A stretch of 64,000 nucleotides of DNA from CAVQWH01 sp963717595 (lineage in GTDB: Bacteria; Patescibacteriota; Saccharimonadia; Saccharimonadales; Saccharimonadaceae): contig CAVQWH010000001.1 in assembly GCA_963717595.1 (NCBI GenBank), forward strand, positions 434,001-498,000, given 5' to 3'. Below, piece by piece: positions 9,148 to 16,839 of this stretch. Position 1 is the stretch's first letter, and every line of letters starts with the position of its first letter. The notes beneath the pieces are model-generated. The model saw nothing but the letters and a program-made list of their open reading frames with translations, did no database searches and had not been told where the DNA came from. The position numbers and the translations under genes were made by a program.

Positions 9148-9290
9148 GTGAATGTTTGGCCTTAATGGCCAGTTATTCACTGGTAGATTCGTGTTAGCGA
9201 ATCGCGAACCGTAAGGTTCGGCGAAGTGAAAAAGTGCACAGGAATTTATTCCGAGCACTTTTGAGAGGAGGAGCGCAGCGATATCCTACC
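9145..9290 (+). repeat. Chain of hairpins and a dispersed 38-nt repeat after tRNA-Arg
   Basis: Directly from the tRNA CCA end, four inverted repeats follow one another: CCAGTGAAT/ATTCACTGG (9145-9183), GATTCG/CGAATC (9186-9203), CGAACC/GGTTCG (9205-9220), and AAAAGTGC/GCACTTTT with an inner GGAAT/ATTCC (about 9230-9262). The last 38 nt (9253-9290) recur at 57731-57768 in inverse orientation with two differences. They form a fifth hairpin, GAGAGG...CCCCTC, with one mismatch. No coding potential was seen. The first hairpin uses the CCA end of the tRNA, so it may act in tRNA 3' processing or termination. Confidence 0.7.
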
Positions 9291-9360
9291 CCTCTGTACT
9301 TATATATACTTTATATCGCTTATACTTGCCTTAACTATAACGTAAGAAGATAATGTAAGC

Positions 9361-9738
9361 ATGTCTGGCGAAAGTGTAAGTAAAGAAGCAGATTTGTTAG
9401 CCCAAAAAGAACAGTGGGCGCAAAAAATGGCTGATGTAGTACATTCTGCTCGAGGTATTGACAGGGATGTAGTATTGGCATCTGCGCGATGGGTAAGTTT
9501 ATGGTTAGACGATTTTAAGGCTTTGATTGAAGAAAGAGAGCCCTCAGGAGAGGAGGAAATAAAAGCTTATATAGAAGCAAGCAGAACTTCATCTCTTGCA
9601 CGAACTGTAGGACTACCGCACTATCCTGGAGGTGCGCCCACTGTTCGCGGCGTTATTGCGGCCCATGACATTTTTTGTCTTGCGTTCGGTGATGAAGCAG
9701 ATGATGTTAGGCAGCTATTGGAAGCTCCGTCAGAATAG
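9361..9738 (+). CDS. Hypothetical protein, 125 aa
   Basis: Soluble, acidic, probably all-helical protein with no recognised family. It has an N-terminal charged helix (about 8-35), the central segment SARWVSLWLDDFKALIEE, and a Pro/Gly-rich turn (LPHYPGGAPTVRG) before a C-terminal helix. The promoter is clear: TTGCCT at 9326-9331, a 17-nt spacer, GATAAT at 9349-9354, and the ATG 6 nt later, so a leaderless transcript is expected. It is isolated between the tRNA-linked repeat and the convergent UbiA operon. Confidence 0.65.
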   Translation: MSGESVSKEADLLAQKEQWAQKMADVVHSARGIDRDVVLASARWVSLWLDDFKALIEEREPSGEEEIKAYIEASRTSSLARTVGLPHYPGGAPTVRGVIAAHDIFCLAFGDEADDVRQLLEAPSE

Positions 9739-9770
9739 TTCTAACTTCATAAACGATGCCGTACCAGGTT

Positions 9771-10640
9771 TTATATAGAGTAGGTAATTATTGCATACAA
9801 GAAGAAAGAAGCTCGCAGCATTTTCCCATACCTCCCGCGAAACCGTGATGAAGTAATAATTTTATCGTTATTTAATATGGCTGCATTAAGCAAAGTCATA
9901 AGAAAGATAGCTAAAGCCAGCAGCCAGTACTTTTGCCAGATGGTAAATATTAGTAATACTAAATATCCTACGCAGGTGAAAAATAAGATGAATCTTTGTG
10001 TAAAAATTGACCCTTTCTGAACAAGAACTGTCATTTTACTATGCTTTTTATCTCCCTTAGCATCTTGAAAGTCTTTTAAAGATATAATACCCAGCACGTA
10101 TAAAAATGATGAAAGCATTATTATCACTAATTTCAGGTGCAATGTAGTACCTGACGCAATTGTGCTGAGAACCCACGGCATAATGCCATAACAAATAGCA
10201 AGAATTAGTAACGCTAAGTATCCTTTGTTTTTAAAAGCAAATTTGCCAGAGTATAGCCAGCCTAAAAATACACATACTATAAACCATAGAGTGGCAAGTG
10301 GCTGTATTAGAAAAGCAGCAATTATTCCTACGACATAAGAAACCATTAAGGCGCGGCGTGCATCATTTGCATTTAGCGATCCAGTTGCCAGGGGATTGTC
10401 TGATCTTTTGTTGACTTTGTCTATCTTAGTGTCTGAGATGTTATTTTGTATAACGGCAACTCCATAGGTACTTAGGAGCAGTACCCACCCTAAGAAAAAA
10501 TATCTTATAGAGAAGCCATTGTTAATGATTAGCACAGAAGTGTAGATTATTAGTGGTAGAATCATCATGCGAGGCCTAATCAGCCTAGCAAATTCCACTG
10601 TTCTTTTCTGAAGAGGGTATTTTTTAGTCTGTAAATTCAC
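9771..10640 (-). CDS. UbiA-family prenyltransferase
   Basis: Integral membrane protein of 289 aa with about eight hydrophobic helices. The two aspartate-rich motifs that bind Mg and the polyprenyl diphosphate are present: NNISDTKIDKVNKRSDNP near residue 66, and SLKDFQDAKGDKKH near 190. The family transfers prenyl chains to aromatic or other acceptors; the acceptor cannot be told from sequence. The start overlaps the upstream 61-aa membrane gene by 17 nt, so the genes are probably translated together. Confidence 0.85.
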   Translation of the reverse strand: MNLQTKKYPLQKRTVEFARLIRPRMMILPLIIYTSVLIINNGFSIRYFFLGWVLLLSTYGVAVIQNNISDTKIDKVNKRSDNPLATGSLNANDARRALMVSYVVGIIAAFLIQPLATLWFIVCVFLGWLYSGKFAFKNKGYLALLILAICYGIMPWVLSTIASGTTLHLKLVIIMLSSFLYVLGIISLKDFQDAKGDKKHSKMTVLVQKGSIFTQRFILFFTCVGYLVLLIFTIWQKYWLLALAIFLMTLLNAAILNNDKIITSSRFRGRYGKMLRASFFLYAIITYSI

Positions 10641-10809
10641 TGGTTTCTGCTTGCTCTACGAATGTCATAATTACTATAGAGAGAACCAGACTTGCAATAA
10701 ATATCACACTTGATATTAGCTTAAGGGCATAAACGCCGCTAGCTTTTGAAAAAACTAACATGAAAACAACTAAACTTACGACTATAAGGCTAATTGGCCA
10801 GAAATACAT
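10624..10809 (-). CDS. Small two-helix membrane protein
   Basis: A 61-aa protein with two hydrophobic helices (about residues 4-18 and 28-50) and an acidic tail. On the reverse strand a TATAAT box lies about 10 nt before the ATG. It overlaps the UbiA-family gene, which suggests a function linked to that prenyltransferase or simply operon compression. No family was recognised. Confidence 0.6.
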   Translation of the reverse strand: MYFWPISLIVVSLVVFMLVFSKASGVYALKLISSVIFIASLVLSIVIMTFVEQAETSEFTD

Positions 10810-10820
10810 AGCTAGTGCAA

Positions 10821-11060
10821 TTATAAATAAGTAGGCAGATAAAGGATATTAGATGCCCAGCCGGTAGGGTTCTGAACTGCGCCAACGGCCCAGCCTAGTA
10901 AAGGTAAGGCCATAGCTATAATAATCACCCATATATAAAATTTATGATTAGACTGGGAATCTGGTTTATTTGCAGCTCTTATGGAATTTTCGCGCAATTT
11001 TTTTAGTGGTATCCAGGAACCAGTTAATTCACTCTTTTGTTTATTTTTCTTATCGTCCAT
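10821..11060 (-). CDS. Small membrane protein
   Basis: A protein of about 79 aa with a Lys-rich soluble start (MDDKKNKQKSE) and one or two hydrophobic stretches (IWVIIIAMALPLLGWAVGAV). The start at 11060 is chosen because a TAATAT box lies 8 nt upstream; the in-frame ATG at 11078 would add six residues. It is the first gene of the three-gene reverse-strand UbiA cluster. No family was recognised. Confidence 0.55.
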   Translation of the reverse strand: MDDKKNKQKSELTGSWIPLKKLRENSIRAANKPDSQSNHKFYIWVIIIAMALPLLGWAVGAVQNPTGWASNILYLPTYL

Positions 11061-11119
11061 ACAATCCCATATTACCATTCTTGCTTTGTCTTGTTATATA
11101 AATTACACTAAAACTTAAT

Positions 11120-11857
11120 ATGAAGCATAGGCTTTTTAGCACTCGGGCTGGGTTTACTATAGTTGAACTTCTTGTTGTGATTGTAGTGATAGGTGTTCTA
11201 ACGTCTATTGTTACAGTTGCTGGAACTTACTACATAAAAAAATCAGCCGACACTACAGTGCAGTCTAACTTGCAGTCTGCGGTTGCCAGATTTCGTTCCG
11301 CGAAAGCTAGAGATGGCACATATCCTACTACTCAAACAGAGTTAGACAATTTAGTAACACCAAATTCAGATGTAACCCTAACACTACTAACAGCCGATGC
11401 CACTACATTTTGCTTAAAGGGGAAAAGTTCTAAATATAGCGACATCATTTATTATATGAGCCAAGATGATACTGGCCCTACCACCACAGCTTGTGCTAGC
11501 ACGCCTCCTACCCTTGCAGTAAGTCCGACTACCTTAAGTATTGCTAATAATGGTGGCACTGGGCAGTTCAGCTTATCAGTAACGGACGGGCAGACTCCAT
11601 TTAGCTATAACATTACGGGAACAGATATTAATCAAGATAGCTCAACGTCTTGGGACTGGTATTATGTAGTTACATTTAACCTTACGACAACCAGTTCTTC
11701 TACAGCAACAGTTGATGTAACTAACTCATGCTACATTACGCCTGATGGCAATTTACCAATACAAATATCAGTGACGGATGGTAATGGGCAAACATATACC
11801 GTTGACGCAACAGTATCAGCGCCTGCGCCCCCTTCCTCTCACCCTCCATGTGCATAA
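11120..11857 (+). CDS. Type IV prepilin-like protein with C-terminal beta-rich domain
   Basis: The N terminus carries a type III signal (GFTIVELLVVIVVIGVLT) with the conserved Glu at +5 after the G/F cleavage site, and a 20-residue hydrophobic helix. A pseudopilin-like region up to about 120 is followed by a Thr/Ser-rich domain of about 110 residues beginning PPTLAVSPTTLSIANNGG, which looks like an Ig-like beta sandwich. Such a domain on a minor pilin could mediate surface contact; this is inference. TACACT at 11104-11109 lies 10 nt before the ATG and no Shine-Dalgarno sequence is seen. Confidence 0.82.
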   Translation: MKHRLFSTRAGFTIVELLVVIVVIGVLTSIVTVAGTYYIKKSADTTVQSNLQSAVARFRSAKARDGTYPTTQTELDNLVTPNSDVTLTLLTADATTFCLKGKSSKYSDIIYYMSQDDTGPTTTACASTPPTLAVSPTTLSIANNGGTGQFSLSVTDGQTPFSYNITGTDINQDSSTSWDWYYVVTFNLTTTSSSTATVDVTNSCYITPDGNLPIQISVTDGNGQTYTVDATVSAPAPPSSHPPCA

Positions 11858-11869
11858 TAAAGATGAATC

Positions 11870-12211
11870 ATGACATTACAAGACTACGTAACAGACTATA
11901 ACGGAGCGAGTAATATAAACGGTAAGCCGTTTCACACTTATGGATTTGCTGATAGCTCGCGGGCTAAGCGAATGGGAGCAACTGGTTTTAGGCCTTTTAA
12001 AGATCGTCAAAGAAGAGAGCTGAATAGGCGAATAATCCGTGGTTATACTGAGTCTAAGGTGGTGAAAGTACCAGAAGCCAGGCAAGAGCTTGCAGTGGCT
12101 CAGCGTGAAGATACCGAACAACGACTTGAAAGGCTACAAGCTAAGCGTGAAGATAGTGGCCCTTTACGTGCTCCGGCTCAGAATTACAGTCGCCCTGGGC
12201 AAACAAAATAA
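11870..12211 (+). CDS. Hypothetical basic protein
   Basis: A 113-aa soluble, Arg-rich protein with no recognised domain. It has an N-terminal part with Asn/Gly/Tyr, then a charged helical region with ELAVAQREDTEQRLERL that may form a short coiled coil. It starts 12 nt after the pilin stop, so it may be co-transcribed with the pilin. No strong Shine-Dalgarno sequence is visible. Confidence 0.5.
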   Translation: MTLQDYVTDYNGASNINGKPFHTYGFADSSRAKRMGATGFRPFKDRQRRELNRRIIRGYTESKVVKVPEARQELAVAQREDTEQRLERLQAKREDSGPLRAPAQNYSRPGQTK

Positions 12212-12294
12212 TTTTTGTGTTAGCAGCAGGTAAACCTTTTTGCTACAATATTGCTAGGCAATCCGCCAGCCGGCGGAATGAGTTGGCGGATGTA

Positions 12295-12363
12295 GCTCAG
12301 CTGGTTAGAGCGTCGGGTTGTGGTGCCCGAAGGCCGTGGGTTCGAGCCCCATCATTCGCCCCA
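12295..12363 (+). tRNA. tRNA-His(GTG) with an apparent 8-nt anticodon loop
   Basis: The extra G(-1) opposite C73, diagnostic of tRNA-His, is encoded. The acceptor is GCGGATG/CATTCGC, the T arm GTGGG/CCCAT is normal and CCA is encoded. The best anticodon stem is TCGGG/CCCGA, which leaves the eight-base loop TTGTGGTG around anticodon GTG rather than seven. A TACAAT box at about 12244 and a small GC-rich hairpin (12262-12277) lie upstream. Confidence 0.9.
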
Positions 12364-12372
12364 AAAAAAATT

Positions 12373-12942
12373 ATGAAATATTATTATCAAACAGGTGTAG
12401 TTAAGCAAAAAAGCATTACTGGAGGGTACAAAGTTATCGTCCTAGTTTTGCTTTTAATTATTGCAGCTATCTACATTTGTTTGACCGCGCTTACACCCGC
12501 TCTTGGCGGCTGGCCTCTATTTAATCCAAACCAAACCGCTCAGATGGTCCAGGCAGATCCGCCGGTAAAAAATAGCTATAAACTTTATATACCTAAACTT
12601 AACGTTGCAGCAAACAAAGGCGAAATTAATCTTACGGGGAATCCGGCTTCTCAGGATATTGTAAAAGTATTAGGCGATACTTTTAAGCTGGGTATCACTC
12701 CTCAACAAACCAAGGACGACTCGCCTTTTTATAGGCTCAGTCAACTTCATATTGGGGATAATATATTTCTTGATTATAACTCCCACCGCTATGCCTATCG
12801 TGTAGATAAAGATAGTAGCAAACTTAAAGACGGCGGGCTATTGCTAGAGGCCAAAGGGAAAAATATCGTTATTAAAGCTCAGCCAATTGGTACCGTGGCT
12901 TGGCATAACGGCAAAGCTGGTATTAATACTGAAACTTTTTAG
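12373..12942 (+). CDS. Sortase-like membrane protein lacking catalytic residues
   Basis: The start at 12373 lies 9 nt after tRNA-His and gives 189 aa. One transmembrane helix (about 20-42) is followed by a sortase-like exported part. YKLYIPKLNV matches the opening strand of the sortase barrel, and PFYRLSQLHIGDNIFLDY with YAYRVDK matches the segment after the catalytic histidine. No cysteine follows the membrane helix and no GHR-type histidine motif is present, so it cannot be a normal transpeptidase. It may be a scaffold or a degenerate sortase. It ends with a 4-nt convergent overlap with the murA-like gene. Confidence 0.6.
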   Translation: MKYYYQTGVVKQKSITGGYKVIVLVLLLIIAAIYICLTALTPALGGWPLFNPNQTAQMVQADPPVKNSYKLYIPKLNVAANKGEINLTGNPASQDIVKVLGDTFKLGITPQQTKDDSPFYRLSQLHIGDNIFLDYNSHRYAYRVDKDSSKLKDGGLLLEAKGKNIVIKAQPIGTVAWHNGKAGINTETF

Positions 12943-14462
12943 ATTTCTTGGAAAGACTCAATATCAGCACCAAGTTGGTTTAAGCGGTTGGCTAAGTCTT
13001 CGTACCCTCGGGTTATAGAATAAACATTCCTTAGAACGGACGTACCTGGAGCAGCCAGCATGCCTAGTAATATAACGACAGCAGGCCTTAGGGCGGGCGG
13101 ACAAATAACTTCAGCAGACTTCCATTTTGTTGGCCCTTCCACATAAACGCGATGCGGGTCTAATAAACTGACATTAGCGTTTAGTTTGGTTAGCTCTGTG
13201 AAATAAAGCGCTCTGTTTTCATAAACCCAGTCGTGTATTAGGGTTCTGCCTTTGGCACTAGCGGCGATTGGTACAAAGAACGGCAGATTATCTATATTAA
13301 GTCCAGGAAATGGCTGGGGATGAATTTTATCCAAAGGTGCTTTGAGCGTAGACGCCTGAGTAGTTATATCAGTTAATCGAGTGTAGCCATTTTTGGCTTT
13401 GTACTCAGGTGTTCGGGTGTATTTCAGGCCCATTTCAGTAAGGGTTTGCAGTTCGATCTCTAAAAATTCAATCGGTACTCTTTTTATAGTTATGGCTGAT
13501 TTAGTAACAATACCTGCCGCTAGCAAGCTCATAGCTTCAATCGGGTCTTCACTTGGATAGAACTCAACGTCAGTAGTGATATTTTTTTTACCACGTATTG
13601 TTAAAGTGGTTGTGCCGATTCCTTCAACCTTTACGCCTAGTTTTTGTAAGAATAGACACAAATCTTGCACCATATAATTTGGACTGGCGTTTCTAATAAT
13701 CGTAACGCCTTCGTTCTTTGCTGCTGCTAGCAAAACATTTTCTGTGACTGTATCTCCGCGCTCGGTTAGGACTATAGGTTGTTCAGGAGAAGCCTTTTTT
13801 ACAGTAGCTTGATAAAATCCGGTTTTAGCTTTTACGTCCAAGCCAAAATGACGCAAGCTGGCTAAATGAGGCTCTACCGTTCGCTTTCCTAAATTACAAC
13901 CACCAGCGTATGGTAGTTGAAAAGATTTAGAAGAGTGAAGTAGCGGCCCTAAGAACATGATTATAGTTCGCGTGCGACGTGCAGCGTCTATATTAATTTG
14001 ATCTAACTTTAAGGTGGCGGGTGGTGTGACTTCTAGATCTGTTTCGTTAATCCATTTTACTTTTACGCCAATACTGGTTAGGACTTCGATAATACGGTTT
14101 ACTTCTTCAATTTTAGCTATCTTGCGAATCGTAGTCGTTCCTCTATTTAGGAGCGTTGCACAAAGTAAAGACACGGCAGCGTTCTTACTAGTCTTTACGG
14201 CAATTTCTCCAGATAGTTTTTTACCGCCGCGGACTCGAAAGTTTAATGCACCGGTACGATTTAGTGAAACGATCTCACTTGAAAGTACGTCACCGATTCG
14301 GGCTAGCATTTCGAGAGAAACATTTTGCCCACCGCGCTCAATCCTATTAATAGCACTCTGGGAAGTACCTAAAGCTTCAGCTAATTGTTGTTGTGTAAGG
14401 CCGCGTTGAAGTCTGGTGTCTTGAATAAGACGGCCAACTCGCATTTTATAGTTACTGTCCAT
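12939..14462 (-). CDS. murA: HTH domain fused to UDP-GlcNAc enolpyruvyl transferase (MurA-like)
   Basis: Residues 1-70 are an XRE-type HTH (LIQDTRLQRGLTQQQLAEAL ... SQSAINRIERGG). Residues about 75-507 are an EPSP-synthase-type fold of MurA, the first committed step of peptidoglycan synthesis. KTSKNAAVSLL contains the Lys-Asn pair of MurA. YAGGCNLGKRTVEPHL contains the active-site Cys (the fosfomycin target position) and the following Arg. The C terminus RGYEDLANRLNQLGADI is the usual MurA ending. A TATACT box lies about 9 nt before the ATG. Whether it is the housekeeping MurA or a DNA-binding paralogue cannot be decided here. Confidence 0.9.
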   Translation of the reverse strand: MDSNYKMRVGRLIQDTRLQRGLTQQQLAEALGTSQSAINRIERGGQNVSLEMLARIGDVLSSEIVSLNRTGALNFRVRGGKKLSGEIAVKTSKNAAVSLLCATLLNRGTTTIRKIAKIEEVNRIIEVLTSIGVKVKWINETDLEVTPPATLKLDQINIDAARRTRTIIMFLGPLLHSSKSFQLPYAGGCNLGKRTVEPHLASLRHFGLDVKAKTGFYQATVKKASPEQPIVLTERGDTVTENVLLAAAKNEGVTIIRNASPNYMVQDLCLFLQKLGVKVEGIGTTTLTIRGKKNITTDVEFYPSEDPIEAMSLLAAGIVTKSAITIKRVPIEFLEIELQTLTEMGLKYTRTPEYKAKNGYTRLTDITTQASTLKAPLDKIHPQPFPGLNIDNLPFFVPIAASAKGRTLIHDWVYENRALYFTELTKLNANVSLLDPHRVYVEGPTKWKSAEVICPPALRPAVVILLGMLAAPGTSVLRNVYSITRGYEDLANRLNQLGADIESFQEI

Positions 14463-14541
14463 TTAGAACATAGTATATCAAATACGATATATGTGCAAGC
14501 AGATTTTTAAGGTACAATAAGGACTAAAAGCGAGGTAAAAC

Positions 14542-15815
14542 ATGAGAGACAAAGCAATAGCTAGGCTTATTGCCAAAGAAATCGAACGTCAAACTAAAGG
14601 CTTGGAATTAATCCCGTCCGAAAACTATGTCAGTCAAGATGTATTGGCAGCTATGGGTAGTGTGTTTACTAACAAATATTCTGAAGGCTATCCTGGTAAG
14701 CGATATTATGGCGGCCAAGAAAACACTGACCAAGTTGAGCAACTTGCTATTGACCGCGCTAAAAAGCTATTTAAAGCTGACCATGCTAACGTACAACCGC
14801 ATTCCGGTGCGCCTGCTAATGAAGCCGTCTATTCTGCCTGGTTAGAGCCTGGCGATACGGTCCTTGCCATGGACTTGAGCCATGGTGGGCACTTGACGCA
14901 TGGTGCTCCCGTTACTCGTTCAGCCCAGCTTTATAACTTCATCCGCTACAAAATGAAGAATATTGAGACGGGCGAAATAGATTACGAAGAGTTAAGACAA
15001 CTGGCCTTGAAACATAAGCCCAAGATTATTTTGGCAGGTTTTTCAGCTTATCCGCGTGAGTTAGATTATGGCAAGTTCGCCGAAATTGGGCGTGAAGTTG
15101 GGGCGCTTCTTATGGCTGATATGTCGCATATTGCCGGTCTTATTGTTGGTGGAGTAGCACGCAATCCTTTTGACGATGGTTTTCATGTTATCACTACCAC
15201 TACTCATAAAACGTTGCGCCGTTGCCACGTAGCGGATTGATTCTTAGTAAGGGGGTAGTTAGCAATCCTCTCAAAAAGCCTGATAAGACTATAGAAAATA
15301 TACCAACTCTTATTGACAGGGCTGTTTTTCCAGGGATGCAAGGCGGTCCTCATATGCATATAATTGCAGCAAAAGCTGTGGCTTTTCATGAAGCTTTACA
15401 GCCTGAATTTAAAGGATATGCCAAGCAGATAGTAGCAAACGCTGTGGTTTTAGCTGATGAACTTATGAAACGTGGCTTCAAGCTGATCACTAATGGTACC
15501 GACAACCATTTGTTGCTTGCAGATGTAAAGTCCAGTTTTGATATCGATGGGAAAATAGCCGAAGAGGCACTTGATAAAATAGGCCTAACCTTAAACAAAA
15601 ATGCTATTGCTGATGACCCTTTGCCACCATTTAGACCAAGCGGTATTCGCCTGGGAACCCCTGCGATAACTACGAGAGGCTTCAAAGAAAAACATATGGG
15701 CCAGTTAGCTGAGTGGATGCTTCTTGCCATCAAATACCGCGATGACGCGACTAAGTTGGATAGCTTACGCAAAGAAGTTGAAAAACTAACTAGGCAGTTT
15801 CCACTGCCTAGTTAA
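14542..15815 (+). CDS. glyA: Serine hydroxymethyltransferase (frameshifted)
   Basis: PLP enzyme making glycine and 5,10-methylene-THF from serine, a partner of FolD (31085). The first part runs from ATG 14542 (Shine-Dalgarno GCGAGG) through the PLP-lysine motif TTTTHKTLR and stops at 15240. The second part continues in another frame from about 15222 with PRSGLILSKG to 15815. Between CGC(Arg) at 15217-15219 and CCA(Pro) at 15225 there are five bases where the family has one Gly codon. The break is thus a net +2/-1 indel beside the active site. All other family regions (EGYPGKRYYGG, NVQPHSGAPAN, FPGMQGGPH, GIRLGTPAITTRG) are intact, so sequence error is more likely than decay. Confidence 0.9.
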
Positions 15816-15841
15816 GTATTCTATTCTTGCTACTCAGCTTA

Positions 15842-16276
15842 CTAAGAAGCTACTGCCGTGCAAGTTCCGGATGTATCACCGGCTGTCAAGGTAGTCGTGC
15901 TACTAGACTGTTCACTATAGTAAATAATCTGATCACCAGCGCCGCTACCACACTGTTTCACCTGTATGATATCAGGACTACTAGAGCTAGGAGCTGTTGC
16001 CCCAATGGTAATACTAGAGTCTAGCTTAATTGTGTTACCACTGGCTCTGAAGTTAGCTGTGACGGTAGGATAACTTCCGTTATCTGCGTTATAAGATTCT
16101 GCCGCTTTTTGCACCTCATTAGCGTCCGACTGCCTCTTAACATCCCGCGCCTTAGCCTGTACGCCGTTGTAGGCAGTAATTACCAAAGTAGCCAAGATAG
16201 CAATCACGATGATCACGATCAAGAGCTCAACGATAGTAAAACCCTTGCTACTTCTTAGTTGTTTTAATTTGTTCAC
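15842..16276 (-). CDS. Type IV pilin-like protein (major-type, copy 2)
   Basis: A 144-aa prepilin with a short leader, G/F cleavage site and Glu+5 (GFTIVELLIVIIVIAILATL), then a compact head domain ending in a Thr/Ser-rich region with a C-terminal Cys pair (C...GTCTA). The start is GTG 16276, supported by an AAGGAG Shine-Dalgarno sequence. The N-terminal half is identical over 122 nt to the neighbour at 16299. It is the last gene of the reverse-strand pilin cluster. Confidence 0.87.
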   Translation of the reverse strand: MNKLKQLRSSKGFTIVELLIVIIVIAILATLVITAYNGVQAKARDVKRQSDANEVQKAAESYNADNGSYPTVTANFRASGNTIKLDSSITIGATAPSSSSPDIIQVKQCGSGAGDQIIYYSEQSSSTTTLTAGDTSGTCTAVAS

Positions 16277-16712
16277 TTTTTTACTCCTTATTTAAGTATT
16301 AACTAGCAGGTATAACTGTGGCAGCACAGCTACTACTGCTACCGGCATATATAGTTTGTGCAGCTGCAGATTGTTCGCTCCAATAGGTTATTTTATCACC
16401 TTGATTTGTGCCACAAGCATAAACACCTATTGCATCCTTCTGACTGCTACTAGGAGCTTGAGTAATATCTATCGTACTATCTAATTTAACAGTATTACCA
16501 CTAGCGGTAAAGTTTGCTTGCGTTGTAGGGTAACTCCCGTTATCTGCATAGTATGCTTCAGCAGCTTTTTGAACAGATTTTGCATCTGTTTGCCTCTTAA
16601 CATCCCGCGCCTTAGCCTGTACGCCGTTGTAGGCAGTAATTACCAAAGTAGCCAAGATAGCAATCACGATGATCACGATCAAGAGCTCAACGATAGTAAA
16701 ACCCTTGCTACT
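16131..16712. repeat. Identical 122-nt blocks in the tandem pilin genes
   Basis: Positions 16131-16252 and 16591-16712 are identical base for base and encode the prepilin helix and the start of the head domain. The flanking coding regions diverge freely, including at synonymous sites. This pattern points to recent gene conversion or a partial duplication rather than protein-level constraint alone. Confidence 0.9.
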
Positions 16713-16742
16713 GCGTAGGTTTTTCATTTTACTTATTTTCAT
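16299..16742 (-). CDS. Type IV pilin-like protein (major-type, copy 1)
   Basis: A 147-aa prepilin, paralogue of the downstream copy, with the same GFTIVELLIVIIVIA helix and a related head domain (YYADNGSYPTTQANFTASGN). An AGGGGG Shine-Dalgarno sequence precedes the ATG and the leader upstream holds the inverted repeat GCGCTTA/TAAGCGC (16779-16812). The separate leader and tandem arrangement suggest this pair encodes the abundant pilus subunit(s), with the three genes upstream as minor pilins; that division is inference. Confidence 0.87.
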   Translation of the reverse strand: MKISKMKNLRSSKGFTIVELLIVIIVIAILATLVITAYNGVQAKARDVKRQTDAKSVQKAAEAYYADNGSYPTTQANFTASGNTVKLDSTIDITQAPSSSQKDAIGVYACGTNQGDKITYWSEQSAAAQTIYAGSSSSCAATVIPAS

Positions 16743-16839
16743 ATGTTTTTTGCCCCCTAATTAGGTTTTTAACATTATGCGCTTATGATAATACATATTC
16801 TACCTTAAGCGCAAGCGTTTTATTATTTAGTAGCTTTGT

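Noticed and set aside
12217..12372. Longer start for the sortase-like protein reaching upstream through tRNA-His
   Set aside because: The extra 52 codons are tRNA-His and its promoter read as protein; ATG 12373 directly after the tRNA is the sensible start.
16779..16812. GCGCTTA/TAAGCGC inverted repeat as an operator for the pilin genes
   Set aside because: It lies between two pilin genes where a weak terminator or processing hairpin is equally likely; nothing in the sequence decides.
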